From Anaerolineae bacterium (GTDB taxonomy: Bacteria; Chloroflexota; Anaerolineae; JAFGEY01), in NCBI GenBank assembly GCA_016929205.1, contig JAFGJF010000415.1, positions 1 through 18,441 on the forward strand: DNA of 18,441 nt, read 5' to 3'. Numbering within the stretch: position 1 is the stretch's first letter; each line of letters starts with the position of its first letter. Of the stretch, positions 1 to 8,382 are shown piece by piece. Position numbers and translations under genes: made by a program. Under the pieces are notes generated by a model that worked only from the letters and a program-made list of their open reading frames with translations, was not told the DNA's origin and did no database searches.

Positions 1-1365
1 CATGCGCTTGGTCAGCGTCGTCACCAGGACACGCTCGCCGCGTTCGAGGCGGATGTTGATCTCGCTTACCAGATCGTCTACCTGCCCTTTGACCGGACGG
101 ACGATCACCTGGGGATCGACCAGACCGGTGGGCCGGATGATCTGTTCGACGGTTTGCTCCGAGTACGTGCGCTCGTATTCTCCAGGCGTGGCTGTGGTAT
201 AGATGACCTGTTTGATCAGGTCCTCAAACTCGGTAAAGTTCAGAGGGCGGTTGTCGAGTGCGCTGGGCAGCCGGAAACCATATTCAACCAGTGTCTCTTT
301 GCGACTGCGATCGCCACCGTACATTCCTCTCACCTGGGGGAGGGTCATATGCGATTCGTCGATCACCATCAGGTAATCAGGCGGGAAATAGTCGAGCAGG
401 CACCATGGCCGCTCCCCGGGACCGCGCAAAGCCAGATGCCGCGAATAGTTTTCGATGCCGGAGCAGTACCCGACCTCGCGCAGCATCTCGATGTCGTAGC
501 GCGTCCGCTGTTCGATGCGCTGTGCTTCGAGCAGTTTGTCCTCTTGTTTAAACTGTGCGATCCGTTCTTCCAACTCGTCTTCAATGCGCCGGATGGCTTC
601 TTCCAGCGATTCTTCAGGGGTGATAAAATGCTTGGCAGGAAAAATTTCGATCTGATCTGTCGTCTCGACCACTTCGCCGGTCAGCGGCAAGACGCGGGTA
701 ATGCGTTCGATCTCGTCGCCCCACAATTCGACACGGTATGCGGCGTCGTCGTAGGCAGGCCAGATCTCGAGCGTATCTCCCCGGGCACGGAACTTGCCCG
801 GACTGATCTCGATATCGTTGCGCTCGTAATGAATGCCGACCAGGTGCTGCAAGATGCGAATGCGCGGGTTCAGTTCCCCTTTTTTGAGCACCAATTTCCG
901 CTCTTGCCATCCCTGTGGGGGACCGATGTTATAGATACACGATACGCTGGCGACAATGATCGTATCGCGACGGGTCATCAACGCCTGTGTAGCCGCCAAG
1001 CGCAGGCGATCGATCTCGGCATTGATCGAGGCGTCCTTTTCAATATACAGATCGTGCCGGGGGACGTACGCTTCGGGCTGGTAATAGTCGTAATAGCTGA
1101 CAAAATAGGCCACGGCGTTGCTGGGAAAAAAGTCCTTAAACTCGGCATACAGCTGCGCGGCCAGGGTCTTGTTGTGCGCCAGGACGAGCGTCGGACGCTG
1201 CACCGTTTCGATCACCGAAGCAATGGCAAATGTCTTGCCCGTTCCGGTTGCGCCAAGCAAGGTCTGGTGCCGAAACCCTTGCTCGAGCCCAGAGATGAGG
1301 CTCGCGATCGCCTGTGGCTGATCGCCTGTTGGTCTGAAATCGGATACGAGTTGAAACTCGGGCAT
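1..1365 (-). CDS. uvrB: UvrABC excinuclease subunit B, 3' part missing
   Basis: UvrB is the damage-verifying helicase-like subunit of nucleotide excision repair; it is loaded by UvrA and recruits UvrC. The minus frame is open for 455 codons to the window edge, against about 660-700 for the family, so the C-terminal helicase half and UvrC-binding tail lie outside. Visible: Walker A GATGTGKT at residues 38-45, the DNA-clamping beta-hairpin region [14 protein letters not shown] at 89-102, [10 protein letters not shown] from residue 136, the DESH Walker B box at 336-339, TTATPG, and [10 protein letters not shown] at the break. The ATG at 1365 is preceded by a strong TAGGAGG (1374-1380). A promoter-like pair lies at 1421-1450. 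No neighbour is co-oriented in the window. Identification is near certain. Confidence 0.97.
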   Translation of the reverse strand, partial: MPEFQLVSDFRPTGDQPQAIASLISGLEQGFRHQTLLGATGTGKTFAIASVIETVQRPTLVLAHNKTLAAQLYAEFKDFFPSNAVAYFVSYYDYYQPEAYVPRHDLYIEKDASINAEIDRLRLAATQALMTRRDTIIVASVSCIYNIGPPQGWQERKLVLKKGELNPRIRILQHLVGIHYERNDIEISPGKFRARGDTLEIWPAYDDAAYRVELWGDEIERITRVLPLTGEVVETTDQIEIFPAKHFITPEESLEEAIRRIEDELEERIAQFKQEDKLLEAQRIEQRTRYDIEMLREVGYCSGIENYSRHLALRGPGERPWCLLDYFPPDYLMVIDESHMTLPQVRGMYGGDRSRKETLVEYGFRLPSALDNRPLNFTEFEDLIKQVIYTTATPGEYERTYSEQTVEQIIRPTGLVDPQVIVRPVKGQVDDLVSEINIRLERGERVLVTTLTKRM

Positions 1366-1721
1366 AGGCTCGGCCTCCTAAATACACGTGCAATAAAGCG
1401 GCTTGCACTGTAAGCGCTTGATTATACACGCTCCTGGCAGTTTTGTCCAAGATGGCCATGATAAACGGCTTGACGAGATGGAGTGACTCATTTCGCGTAT
1501 AGGCGTCGCAATAAAGAAAAAGGATGGACAGGTTCTCACCCATGCCCTCCTTATCGGGTTGAATGCCTCCGCATCAAGCAGGAAAAGTGGTAGGATAGTC
1601 TTGTTCACCAAATCAGGTAGAGACAGCTGCTGTTTACATCACCCACCTGTAGGTTTGGATTATAGCACGGCGTCATTACGGCTGCAAATACCAGACACAG
1701 AATAGCGTCTATAGCGCGTTC
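1366..1721. other. Divergent intergenic gap between uvrB and proS
   Basis: Apart from the uvrB promoter near its left edge and the proS promoter just to its right, I see no gene here. Open frames in it are short and resemble nothing I know. It lacks the conserved T-box sequence (GGTGGNACCG) that would make it a tRNA-sensing leader of proS. A -10-like TAGGAT around 1592-1597 has no good -35. Confidence 0.5.
1421..1450 (-). promoter_or_regulatory. Candidate sigma-70-type promoter of uvrB
   Basis: On the minus strand, TTGGAC (1450-1445) is followed after 18 bases by a perfect TATAAT (1426-1421). Transcription would start near 1414, giving a leader of roughly 50 bases that carries the TAGGAGG ribosome site of uvrB. 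A palindrome AAGCGCTT (1412-1419) sits at the expected start point. I cannot say whether it is an operator such as a LexA site. Confidence 0.55.
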
Positions 1722-1750
1722 TTGCTCAAGACGACAAGCTGTGATAAAAT
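1722..1750 (+). promoter_or_regulatory. Candidate promoter of proS
   Basis: TTGCTC (1722-1727), a 17-base spacer and TAAAAT (1745-1750) with an extended TGA element (1742-1744) form a good sigma-70-type promoter. Transcription would start near 1757, leaving a leader of about 35 bases. The proS ribosome site AGAGGAG lies at 1776-1782, 10 bases before the ATG. Confidence 0.6.
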
Positions 1751-1792
1751 CGGACCACGAGTATAGCAGATTCAAAGAGGAGAAGCCAAAAC

Positions 1793-3220
1793 ATGGCCAA
1801 ACTAACGCCCCGTAACACCGATTATAGCAAATGGTACACCGAAGTCGTTCAGCGAGCTCAAGTCGCCGATTATGCACCGGTAAAAGGCTGTATGGTCATC
1901 ATGCCCTACGGTTATGCGCTGTGGGAAAATATCAGAGATGGATTGGATCGTAGATTCAAGGCAACGGGTCACAAAAACGCCTATTTTCCATTGTTCATTC
2001 CAATGAGCTTTCTGCAAAAAGAGGCGCAACACGTGGAAGGCTTTGCGCCAGAACTCGCCGTCGTCACTCACGGTGGGGGCAAAGAACTCGAAGAGCCGCT
2101 GGTTGTTCGCCCCACATCAGAGACTATGATCGGTCATATGTATGCCAAGTGGATTCGATCCTATCGCGATCTGCCCGTCCTGATCAATCAGTGGGCAAAT
2201 GTTGTGCGATGGGAGATGCGCACACGGCTCTTTTTGCGCACAACCGAATTCCTGTGGCAAGAAGGACATACGGCACACGCAACCAAGGAAGAAGCGATCG
2301 AAGAAACGCTGCGCATGCTGGATGTGTATGCCGATTTTGCCGAAAAGGACGGGGCTATTCCGGTGATCAAGGGGCGCAAAAGCGACAGCGAACGATTTGC
2401 CGGCGCAGTAAACAGTTATTCGATCGAAGCGATGATGGGCAACAAGTGGGCTCTGCAGGCCGGAACGTCACATTTCTTGGGGCAGAATTTTGCCAAAGCT
2501 TTTGACATTACCTACCTGGATCAGGAAAACGTCCTACAACATTGCTGGACGACCAGTTGGGGCGTCAGCACGCGGATGGAAGGCGCAGTCATTATGACCC
2601 ATGGTGACGATCAAGGACTCATCTTGCCGCCCAAGATCGCGCCGACCCAGGTCGTGATCGTACCCATCTGGCGCGATGACGAACAAAAAAGCGCCGTGAT
2701 GCAAGCCGTGGATCAAGTCAGGAATATGCTGGAAAACGTACGGATTCACGTCGATGACCGCGAAGGCTACAGCGCCGGATGGAAATTCAACGAATGGGAG
2801 TTGCGCGGCGTGCCATTGCGCATTGAGCTTGGCCCCAAGGACGTGCAAAAGGATCAAGTTGTGCTGGCACGGCGCGATATTTTCGGGCGAGACGGCAAGT
2901 CCTTTGTGCCAATGGATGGGCTGGACCAGCGCGTCAAAGCAATGCTGGAAACGATCCAAAAAGCGTTATACGACCGGGCATTGGCTTTCCGAGAAGAAAA
3001 CACCATCGATGTGACGACCTATGATCAGATCAAGGACGCGGTACAAGAAAAATTTGTGCGTGTTTGGTGGTGCGGCGATCCGCAAGATGAAGTTAAACTC
3101 AAAGAAGATACCAAAGCAACAACACGCTGCATTCCGTTGGACCAGGAAGATGGATCAGGGGTATGCGCCATCTGTGGCAAACCGGCTACAGAAAAGGTAA
3201 TCCTGGCCCGAGCGTATTAG
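1793..3220 (+). CDS. proS: Prolyl-tRNA synthetase, archaeal/eukaryotic-type short form
   Basis: This cytoplasmic class II aminoacyl-tRNA synthetase charges tRNA-Pro with proline. The 475-residue length matches the short ProRS type (about 480), which lacks the editing insertion of the long bacterial type (about 570). Visible: RPTSE at 106-110, motif 2 RWEMRTRLFLRTTEF at 139-153 with WQEGHTAH following, a motif-3 region HGDDQGLILPPKIAPTQ at 270-286, an anticodon-binding domain from about 287, and a C-terminal zinc-type region with Cys427, Cys446, Cys458 and Cys461. The protein ends in ARAY; a C-terminal tyrosine is usual for this type. The ATG at 1793 has a good Shine-Dalgarno, and the frame does not extend usefully upstream. 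It is the first gene of a rightward series and is followed by the CBS-domain gene. Confidence 0.97.
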   Translation: MAKLTPRNTDYSKWYTEVVQRAQVADYAPVKGCMVIMPYGYALWENIRDGLDRRFKATGHKNAYFPLFIPMSFLQKEAQHVEGFAPELAVVTHGGGKELEEPLVVRPTSETMIGHMYAKWIRSYRDLPVLINQWANVVRWEMRTRLFLRTTEFLWQEGHTAHATKEEAIEETLRMLDVYADFAEKDGAIPVIKGRKSDSERFAGAVNSYSIEAMMGNKWALQAGTSHFLGQNFAKAFDITYLDQENVLQHCWTTSWGVSTRMEGAVIMTHGDDQGLILPPKIAPTQVVIVPIWRDDEQKSAVMQAVDQVRNMLENVRIHVDDREGYSAGWKFNEWELRGVPLRIELGPKDVQKDQVVLARRDIFGRDGKSFVPMDGLDQRVKAMLETIQKALYDRALAFREENTIDVTTYDQIKDAVQEKFVRVWWCGDPQDEVKLKEDTKATTRCIPLDQEDGSGVCAICGKPATEKVILARAY

Positions 3221-3235
3221 GTTGTTGTATTGCGG

Positions 3236-3269
3236 TTGTTTGACGAACGGAACTCGTTTATGATAAAAG
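3236..3269 (+). promoter_or_regulatory. Possible promoter of the CBS-domain gene
   Basis: Two overlapping readings fit. One is TTGTTT (3236-3241), 17 bases, TATGAT (3259-3264). The other is TTGACG (3240-3245), 18 bases, TAAAAG (3264-3269) with an extended TGA. Either would start transcription just before the chosen ATG at 3287, so the leader would be very short. The alternative is that proS and the CBS gene share one transcript. Confidence 0.35.
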
Positions 3270-3286
3270 TAGGAGAGCTCGCTACT

Positions 3287-3697
3287 ATGTCAGAGAAACT
3301 GGTAAGTGATTTAATGCACAAAGGCGTCATCGCCTGCAGGCCTGACACACCTATGACTGAAGTCGTGCGCATTGTCAGCGACACGGACGTGCACGCGATC
3401 GTGGTGATGGATGAGTATGACCATGCGATAGGTGTTGTTTCTCATACCGACATCATTCGTTTATTTGGCCAAGACCTGACCACATACACGGCAAAAGACG
3501 TGATGAGCCGCACCGTCTTTGACATCGCACTCGACGAACCAGCCACAAAGGCCGCCGAAATGCTGCTTGAAAATGGCGTCCATCGTTTACTGGTCGTTGA
3601 AACCGAGAACTCGGAACGTCATCCGATAGGGATCATTTCTACAACGGATCTGGTCAAGGAGATGCGTGGGTCCCGGTGGGTCTGGTACATGGGATGA
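3287..3697 (+). CDS. Small protein of two CBS domains
   Basis: The 136-residue soluble protein consists of a tandem CBS (Bateman) pair: CBS1 at about 5-60, ending GVVSHTDIIRLF, and CBS2 at about 69-126, ending GIISTTDLVKEM. In this family such pairs bind adenosine nucleotides or related ligands and act as sensors, usually by regulating another protein. No catalytic domain is attached, so the partner is unknown. I chose the ATG at 3287 because AGGAGAG (3271-3277) is 9 bases upstream. A TTG at 3230 and an ATG at 3260 are in frame, but the added residues are not conserved-looking and overlap the promoter-like bases. A strong terminator follows the stop codon. It could respond to energy state next to a tRNA synthetase, but that is only contextual. 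Confidence 0.88.
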   Translation: MSEKLVSDLMHKGVIACRPDTPMTEVVRIVSDTDVHAIVVMDEYDHAIGVVSHTDIIRLFGQDLTTYTAKDVMSRTVFDIALDEPATKAAEMLLENGVHRLLVVETENSERHPIGIISTTDLVKEMRGSRWVWYMG

Positions 3698-3719
3698 TGA
3701 CAGCCTTCAAGAAAGCGCG

Positions 3720-3756
3720 ATCCCTGGGATTCGATTTTGACCCCAGGGATTTTTTT
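3720..3756 (+). terminator. Intrinsic terminator after the CBS-domain gene
   Basis: ATCCCTGGG (3720-3728) pairs perfectly with CCCAGGGAT (3742-3750) around a 13-base loop, followed directly by a run of seven T (3750-3756). It lies 22 bases after the CBS stop codon and only 5 bases before the ATG of the next gene. Confidence 0.9.
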
Positions 3757-3761
3757 GCACG

Positions 3762-5750
3762 ATGAAAGACTGGCCCGGACATAAAAGACAAATCGAGTGG
3801 GTGCTGCTGATTGCCATCATCTGGTTGGCGTTTGCCCTGCGCGTTATCTGCCTCGAATGCCAAAGCATCTGGTATGATGAGGGCTTGAGCATTTATTATG
3901 CACAAGGCACTCTGTACGAAACCTGGAGCAGGGTCTCACAAAGCGAACATCCACCCTTGCATCCTCTTTTGTTGCACGGTTGGATCAGACTGTTCGGCGA
4001 CACCGAGTTCTCGGTTCGTATGCTCTCCGCCTGGTGGAGCGTGCTGGCTGTTGCCGGCATGTATCGCTTGGGCAGGCGGCTATTCAACCAGACCGCGGCG
4101 ATTGTTGCAGCATGGTTGATGACCATATCGCCGTTCGCGATCTGGTTTGCCCAAGAGACACGTGGCTATGCCCTGGCGCTGACCTTGATCGTCGGCACGG
4201 TAGATGCTGCACTGGATCTATTTCCGCAAACACCCGGCGTTCGCCAGAGACATCCGGGCTGGACACATTATATGCTCTATGTTTGCCTGGCAATCGGGGC
4301 GCTGTACACACACCTGTACAGCGGATTTGTCCTGCTGGCTTGTAATTTGTCTTTTCTTCTGTGGTGGATCGTGTCCGCCGGGCCAGGTAAAAGGAAATGT
4401 ATTGCCCGTTGGGTTGCCGCACAGGCAATCGTGTTGCTGGCGCTGTGCCTGTGGATGCCTTTTGTCATCGCGCAATTTGATGCCAATGCCACCTATTGGC
4501 ACGGAGCTGTTTATTGGAAAGAGATCGTCGCGCAAACCTTGAATGCCTTTAGCGTGGGAAAGACTCTTGAGGGCACGTGGGCAACAGGTGCGGTATGGTC
4601 TCTGTCCGTTTTGGCCGTTTTGGGCACACTTGCGCTCTGTTGGCACAAACGGGATCGGCTGACAGCGGCCTTGCTCTGGCTTTGGCTGCTGGTGCCGACT
4701 ATGGTGTTGATCGTGCTCACGGTTAACCGCCCCAAATTCTCCCCTCGTTACCTGATGAACGCATTGCCCGCATTCCTGCTCCTGGCATCGTCGGGCATCC
4801 AGTGGCTTGTGCGCCTGGGAAAGAGACAGCGCTTTGCCCGCGCAGATTTGGCAGTCTGGATGGTATTGTTGCTGTCTGTGACCATTGTGACCGGCGCAAC
4901 GTTTCGCTCTCTACTCAACTATTACCTGGATAAAGAGACCTATCGCCCCGATATGCGCTCCGTAGCCAGTTATATCGAGTCACAGGAAACCGATCGCGAC
5001 TTGATCGTCCTCGTTGGGGGATACACGCTCCCTGCATTTACCTATTACTATGACGGTCCATCGCCGATCATACCCATGCCTGGTGAACTGCTGCCGACCA
5101 CGGAAGCGCCCATCGAACCCGGTATGTTGAGCGCCTTGAACGAGGCCATCGTGGGGCGAAAACAACTGTGGTTGGTCCTCTGGGAGCCGTACATTGCCGA
5201 TCCCACCGGCTTGGTGACCGATGCTCTCGAACAAACCTATCACCGCCTCGGTGTAGGACGAACCTTTCACAAGATGGCCTTGATGCGCTTTGATGTTAGT
5301 CCGGGTCCTTTGTTGGTCGAATCACCATCGTCCGTGCTGTACGCCAAATTTGGCGAGCAGATACAACTCGTGGGGTACGACCTGCCCGTCCGCGCGGTCC
5401 ATCCCGGCGAGACGGTTTACGTGTATCTCTATTGGCAAGCATTGACCGAGATGACCCATGACTACAAGGTCTTTGTGCAAATCCTGGACCCCGACAATGG
5501 CATCGTCGCCCAGCAAGACCAGATTGCCGGCGCCGCCGAATACCCCACCACACACTGGAAGCCAAATACGACGATTCGCAACCGTTTTTTGCTGACGATC
5601 GGGCCAGAGACCGCACCGGGACAGTATCGGCTGATCACCGGATTTTACAACCCCGGACGCAAAACACGCTTGGCTGCAACTGGACCAAGTGCATTTACCG
5701 ATTACGTGTTCGTGGAGGATATAGAGGTGGTGCCATCAAAAGGGGAATAG
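3762..5750 (+). CDS. GT39/ArnT-like multi-pass membrane glycosyltransferase
   Basis: The 662-residue protein resembles the polyprenyl-phosphate-sugar-using GT-C transferases (PMT/ArnT/RgtA-D type), which move a sugar from a lipid carrier to protein or glycolipid outside the membrane. The first transmembrane helix is about residues 12-30. It is followed by the acidic pair Asp39-Glu40 in IWYDEG, then EHPPLH at 62-67 and FAQETRGYAL near 129-138, all typical of the fold. About ten hydrophobic helices run to residue 370. The rest is soluble and extracytoplasmic, with a predicted beta-sandwich at about 530-655 of the kind attached to such transferases in Chloroflexota. Acceptor and sugar are unknown. 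The ATG at 3762 is the first start after an in-frame stop at 3738 and has no visible Shine-Dalgarno; the terminator U-tract ends 5 bases upstream. Confidence 0.88.
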   Translation: MKDWPGHKRQIEWVLLIAIIWLAFALRVICLECQSIWYDEGLSIYYAQGTLYETWSRVSQSEHPPLHPLLLHGWIRLFGDTEFSVRMLSAWWSVLAVAGMYRLGRRLFNQTAAIVAAWLMTISPFAIWFAQETRGYALALTLIVGTVDAALDLFPQTPGVRQRHPGWTHYMLYVCLAIGALYTHLYSGFVLLACNLSFLLWWIVSAGPGKRKCIARWVAAQAIVLLALCLWMPFVIAQFDANATYWHGAVYWKEIVAQTLNAFSVGKTLEGTWATGAVWSLSVLAVLGTLALCWHKRDRLTAALLWLWLLVPTMVLIVLTVNRPKFSPRYLMNALPAFLLLASSGIQWLVRLGKRQRFARADLAVWMVLLLSVTIVTGATFRSLLNYYLDKETYRPDMRSVASYIESQETDRDLIVLVGGYTLPAFTYYYDGPSPIIPMPGELLPTTEAPIEPGMLSALNEAIVGRKQLWLVLWEPYIADPTGLVTDALEQTYHRLGVGRTFHKMALMRFDVSPGPLLVESPSSVLYAKFGEQIQLVGYDLPVRAVHPGETVYVYLYWQALTEMTHDYKVFVQILDPDNGIVAQQDQIAGAAEYPTTHWKPNTTIRNRFLLTIGPETAPGQYRLITGFYNPGRKTRLAATGPSAFTDYVFVEDIEVVPSKGE

Positions 5751-5763
5751 GCAACACAAATTG

Positions 5764-5792
5764 TTGTCAGGGCAACCGATTTGTGCTAGAAT
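5764..5792 (+). promoter_or_regulatory. Strong promoter giving a leaderless histidine-kinase mRNA
   Basis: TTGTCA (5764-5769), a 17-base spacer and TAGAAT (5787-5792) with an extended TGC (5784-5786) match sigma-70 consensus closely. The expected start of transcription, about 7 bases after the -10, falls on or next to the ATG at 5800. There is no Shine-Dalgarno between them, so the mRNA should be leaderless. Confidence 0.65.
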
Positions 5793-5799
5793 AGACACC

Positions 5800-7371
5800 A
5801 TGCTTCGAGATTATCGTTTGTGGCAACGAGATTATCTGCTAGAGATCAGCCGGGCGATGACGTCGCAACTCGACTTGCGCCAGGTCCTAAAGCTGATCCT
5901 GGAAACCGCAACCGAACTGGTCGGCGGACAGGGTGGACTGATCGCTCTCGTCCAGTCAGATGGCAATTACCAAATCACAGCCAGTTATGGCCTTCCGGCA
6001 CAAATGCTGCCTCTGCTCACCCCCTTGTTCACCGATATTCCCGATGTCGGCGGAACCTACGATCCCTTGCAGTGGAATGTCCCGAACGTGCAGCATCGAC
6101 TGAACGACATCGCACGCGAGGTTGGCATCGTGCTGCGCCAAGTTGTAGGACTGCCCATGATCGTCAAAGACGTGCTCGTAGGAATCATCTATGTCTTTCG
6201 ACGCGAAGGCGCTGCGTTTTCCGTTGCCGATCGCCGCATTCTTTCCGCATTCGCAGGACAGGCCGCCATCGCGGTACACAATGCCAAGCTGTACTATCAG
6301 GTCACACAGGACAAACGACGCCTGGATGCGATCATTGAAAACTCGGGCGACGGCGTTATGATCCTCGATCCCTCGCAACAGATCACCGTTTTTAACCGGG
6401 CCCTATCGATGATGACCGGTATTCCCGCATCCGAAGCCATCGGGCACTTGTGTTGGGAGATACTCGTGTCTCAAGATCCGGAAGATCGAGCAGTTTGTCC
6501 GCTCTGTCCAACCCCCGACTGCCAAAAAGGCGAAAAAGCTTATGTCGAAGGCGATTTCATCCGCCAGGACGGCACGCGTATTACCCTTGGCATTACCTAT
6601 TCGCCACTGCTAGATTCTGACAACCAGTTGGTGAACATTATTGCCAACGTACACGATATCACACACTTTCGCGAAGCCGAAGAAATAAAGTCAACATTTG
6701 TCTCGGTTATCTCGCACGAACTGAAAACACCGGTGGCATTGATCAAAGGCTATGCGAACACGCTGAGACGCGAAGATGCAAACTGGGACCAGGAAACGAT
6801 GCGCGACAGTCTGGCTGTTATTGAGGAAGAAAGCGATCGATTGGCTGGCCTGATTGACAACTTGTTGGATGTATCTCGCCTGCAATCGGGGCAGTTAAAA
6901 CTGAACAAGACAGATGTGCGCGTGGACAAAATGGCTGAACGAACGGTGAACGATTTTCGCACCCAGACGGACAAACACACGTTCGAACTCGACTTTCCAC
7001 CCGATTTTCCAGTCGTTCAAGCAGACTATGAGCGCTTTCGACAAGTCTTGACCAACCTCGTCTCAAACGCGATCAAATACTCCCCTCAAGGTGGACGGAT
7101 TATGCTCTCAGGACGTTTTGATGACGCGTCTGTCTACATCGCCGTCACCGATGAGGGAATTGGCATATCGCCCAGAGAACGAGATCTCATCTTTGAGCGA
7201 TTCTACCGCGTTGAGAATGCACTCAGTCGCAAGACCCAAGGAGCAGGGCTTGGCCTGTATCTGGTCAAATCGGTCATTGATGCCCATGGTGGACGCATTT
7301 GGGTAGATAGCAATCTTGGCCAGGGAAGCACATTTGTGTTTACTCTGCCCCGCGATCCACAAGAGACCTAG
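5800..7371 (+). CDS. Cytoplasmic sensor histidine kinase, GAF-PAS-HisKA-HATPase
   Basis: This 523-residue kinase would autophosphorylate on His306 and pass the phosphate to an unseen response regulator. Domains in order: GAF about 14-162, PAS about 172-290 (AIIENSGDGVMILD at its start), HisKA about 295-362 with H-box VISHELKTPV, and HATPase about 405-517 with N-box NLVSNAIKY, G1 DEGIGIS, F-box FERFYRVE and G2 GAGLGLYLVK. There is no transmembrane segment, so the signal is intracellular. The PAS domain carries a cysteine group (Cys218, Cys233, Cys236, Cys241; CPLCPTPDC), which might hold a metal or sense redox. The ATG at 5800 is chosen over the in-frame TTG at 5761 because the promoter covers the bases between. 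It is an orphan: no regulator gene adjoins it, and the next gene, era, converges 22 bases away. Confidence 0.95.
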   Translation: MLRDYRLWQRDYLLEISRAMTSQLDLRQVLKLILETATELVGGQGGLIALVQSDGNYQITASYGLPAQMLPLLTPLFTDIPDVGGTYDPLQWNVPNVQHRLNDIAREVGIVLRQVVGLPMIVKDVLVGIIYVFRREGAAFSVADRRILSAFAGQAAIAVHNAKLYYQVTQDKRRLDAIIENSGDGVMILDPSQQITVFNRALSMMTGIPASEAIGHLCWEILVSQDPEDRAVCPLCPTPDCQKGEKAYVEGDFIRQDGTRITLGITYSPLLDSDNQLVNIIANVHDITHFREAEEIKSTFVSVISHELKTPVALIKGYANTLRREDANWDQETMRDSLAVIEEESDRLAGLIDNLLDVSRLQSGQLKLNKTDVRVDKMAERTVNDFRTQTDKHTFELDFPPDFPVVQADYERFRQVLTNLVSNAIKYSPQGGRIMLSGRFDDASVYIAVTDEGIGISPRERDLIFERFYRVENALSRKTQGAGLGLYLVKSVIDAHGGRIWVDSNLGQGSTFVFTLPRDPQET

Positions 7372-7393
7372 TCTGTGCCAACTGATTTGCCGG

Positions 7394-8311
7394 CTATTTG
7401 TAACCCAGGCCTTTCAGATCGCTATCCTTTTGACGCCATTTTGGCTGGACCTTGACCCACAATTCCAGGTAGACCTGCGTGCCGACAAGATCTTCAATCT
7501 GTTTGCGCGCAGCCTGGCTGATCGACTTGATCATTTGGCCACCACGTCCCAACAAGATACCTCGTTGTGATGCGCGCTCTACGATCACGGTGGCGTGGAT
7601 AAAGGTCAGCGTTTCGGACCGCACTTTGAACTCGTCCACAATGACGTCTACAGCGTGCGGCACCTCTTGATGGGTTCGTGACAGGATCTGTTCGCGAATG
7701 AGTTCCGCCGCAATGACACGTTCCGTTTGATCGGTCACCTGATCTTCTGGATAATACCGTGGCCCGGGAGGTAGACACCCAATAACCTTTTCGAGCAACA
7801 GATCGCGGTTCTCGCCATCAGTTGCAGAAAAAAAGAGCGAATCGGCCGGCTGAATCAGTTTCAGAAACGTCTGCGCGCGATCCTGGCGCACCTGGGTGGG
7901 GACAAGATCGCTTTTATTCAATCCCAGGATCACAGGGATACCCTGAGCGTATTGAGCGATGAGGCTCGAAATGTGCTGATCTTGTTCTGTGGGCGAACGT
8001 GATGCATCGACCAGCCACAATACCACATCTGCATCCGGTATAGCGCCAACTGCCGTCTGGACCATCAGTTCGCCCAGTTTGTGGTGAGGCTGGTGAATGC
8101 CGGGCGTATCGACAAAAATGATCTGCGCTTGCTCTAGTGTCAGAATGCCCAACACTCGGCGTCTCGTGGTTTGAGGCTTGGGAGAAACGATCGATATCTT
8201 TTGGCCCAGGTAGGCATTCATCAACGTCGACTTGCCCACGTTGGGACTGCCAATGACGCTGACAAAACCAGCACGATGATCAACCAATGCGCCAGATTGT
8301 TCGTGGTCCAT
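7394..8311 (-). CDS. era: GTPase Era, 16S rRNA-binding ribosome maturation factor
   Basis: Era is an essential GTPase that binds the 3' end of 16S rRNA and checks 30S subunit assembly. The 305-residue length is normal. The GTPase domain shows G1 GSPNVGKST (21-29), the G2 threonines (48-49), G3 DTPG (68-71), G4 NKSD (132-135) and G5 SATDG. The KH domain follows, with GILLGRGGQMIKSIS, and the protein ends in the family-typical LWVKVQ and LKGLGYK. The ATG at 8311 has only a weak purine-rich site upstream. Its 5' end faces mobB, with 68 bases between the two starts, so the two promoters must overlap. A region with yqfG/ybeY-type ribosome genes often surrounds era in other bacteria but is not seen here. 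Confidence 0.97.
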   Translation of the reverse strand: MDHEQSGALVDHRAGFVSVIGSPNVGKSTLMNAYLGQKISIVSPKPQTTRRRVLGILTLEQAQIIFVDTPGIHQPHHKLGELMVQTAVGAIPDADVVLWLVDASRSPTEQDQHISSLIAQYAQGIPVILGLNKSDLVPTQVRQDRAQTFLKLIQPADSLFFSATDGENRDLLLEKVIGCLPPGPRYYPEDQVTDQTERVIAAELIREQILSRTHQEVPHAVDVIVDEFKVRSETLTFIHATVIVERASQRGILLGRGGQMIKSISQAARKQIEDLVGTQVYLELWVKVQPKWRQKDSDLKGLGYK

Positions 8312-8367
8312 TTTGCACTCTTTTCTCTAAAGCAAATACAGCCAATACATCGTATGCAGTGACTATC

Positions 8368-8382
8368 AGGAGGTTTGAATTG
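8368..8382 (+). promoter_or_regulatory. Ribosome binding site fixing the TTG start of mobB
   Basis: A perfect AGGAGG (8368-8373) stands 6 bases before TTG (8380-8382). This decides the mobB start, because the longer in-frame opening back to 8287 would overlap the beginning of era and adds residues unlike the family. Confidence 0.75.

Noticed and set aside
154..1413. A 419-codon open frame on the plus strand, across uvrB
   Set aside because: It is exactly antisense to the uvrB coding frame, which carries all UvrB motifs; the plus-strand translation resembles no family.
1366..1792. T-box riboswitch in front of proS
   Set aside because: The conserved GGTGGNACCG bulge sequence and a terminator/antiterminator pair are absent.
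3230..3286. Upstream TTG or ATG start of the CBS-domain gene
   Set aside because: These codons overlap the promoter-like bases and lack a Shine-Dalgarno; the ATG at 3287 has one.
8287..8379. Longer MobB beginning at 8287
   Set aside because: It would overlap the era start, and the added residues are not MobB-like; AGGAGG marks the TTG at 8380.
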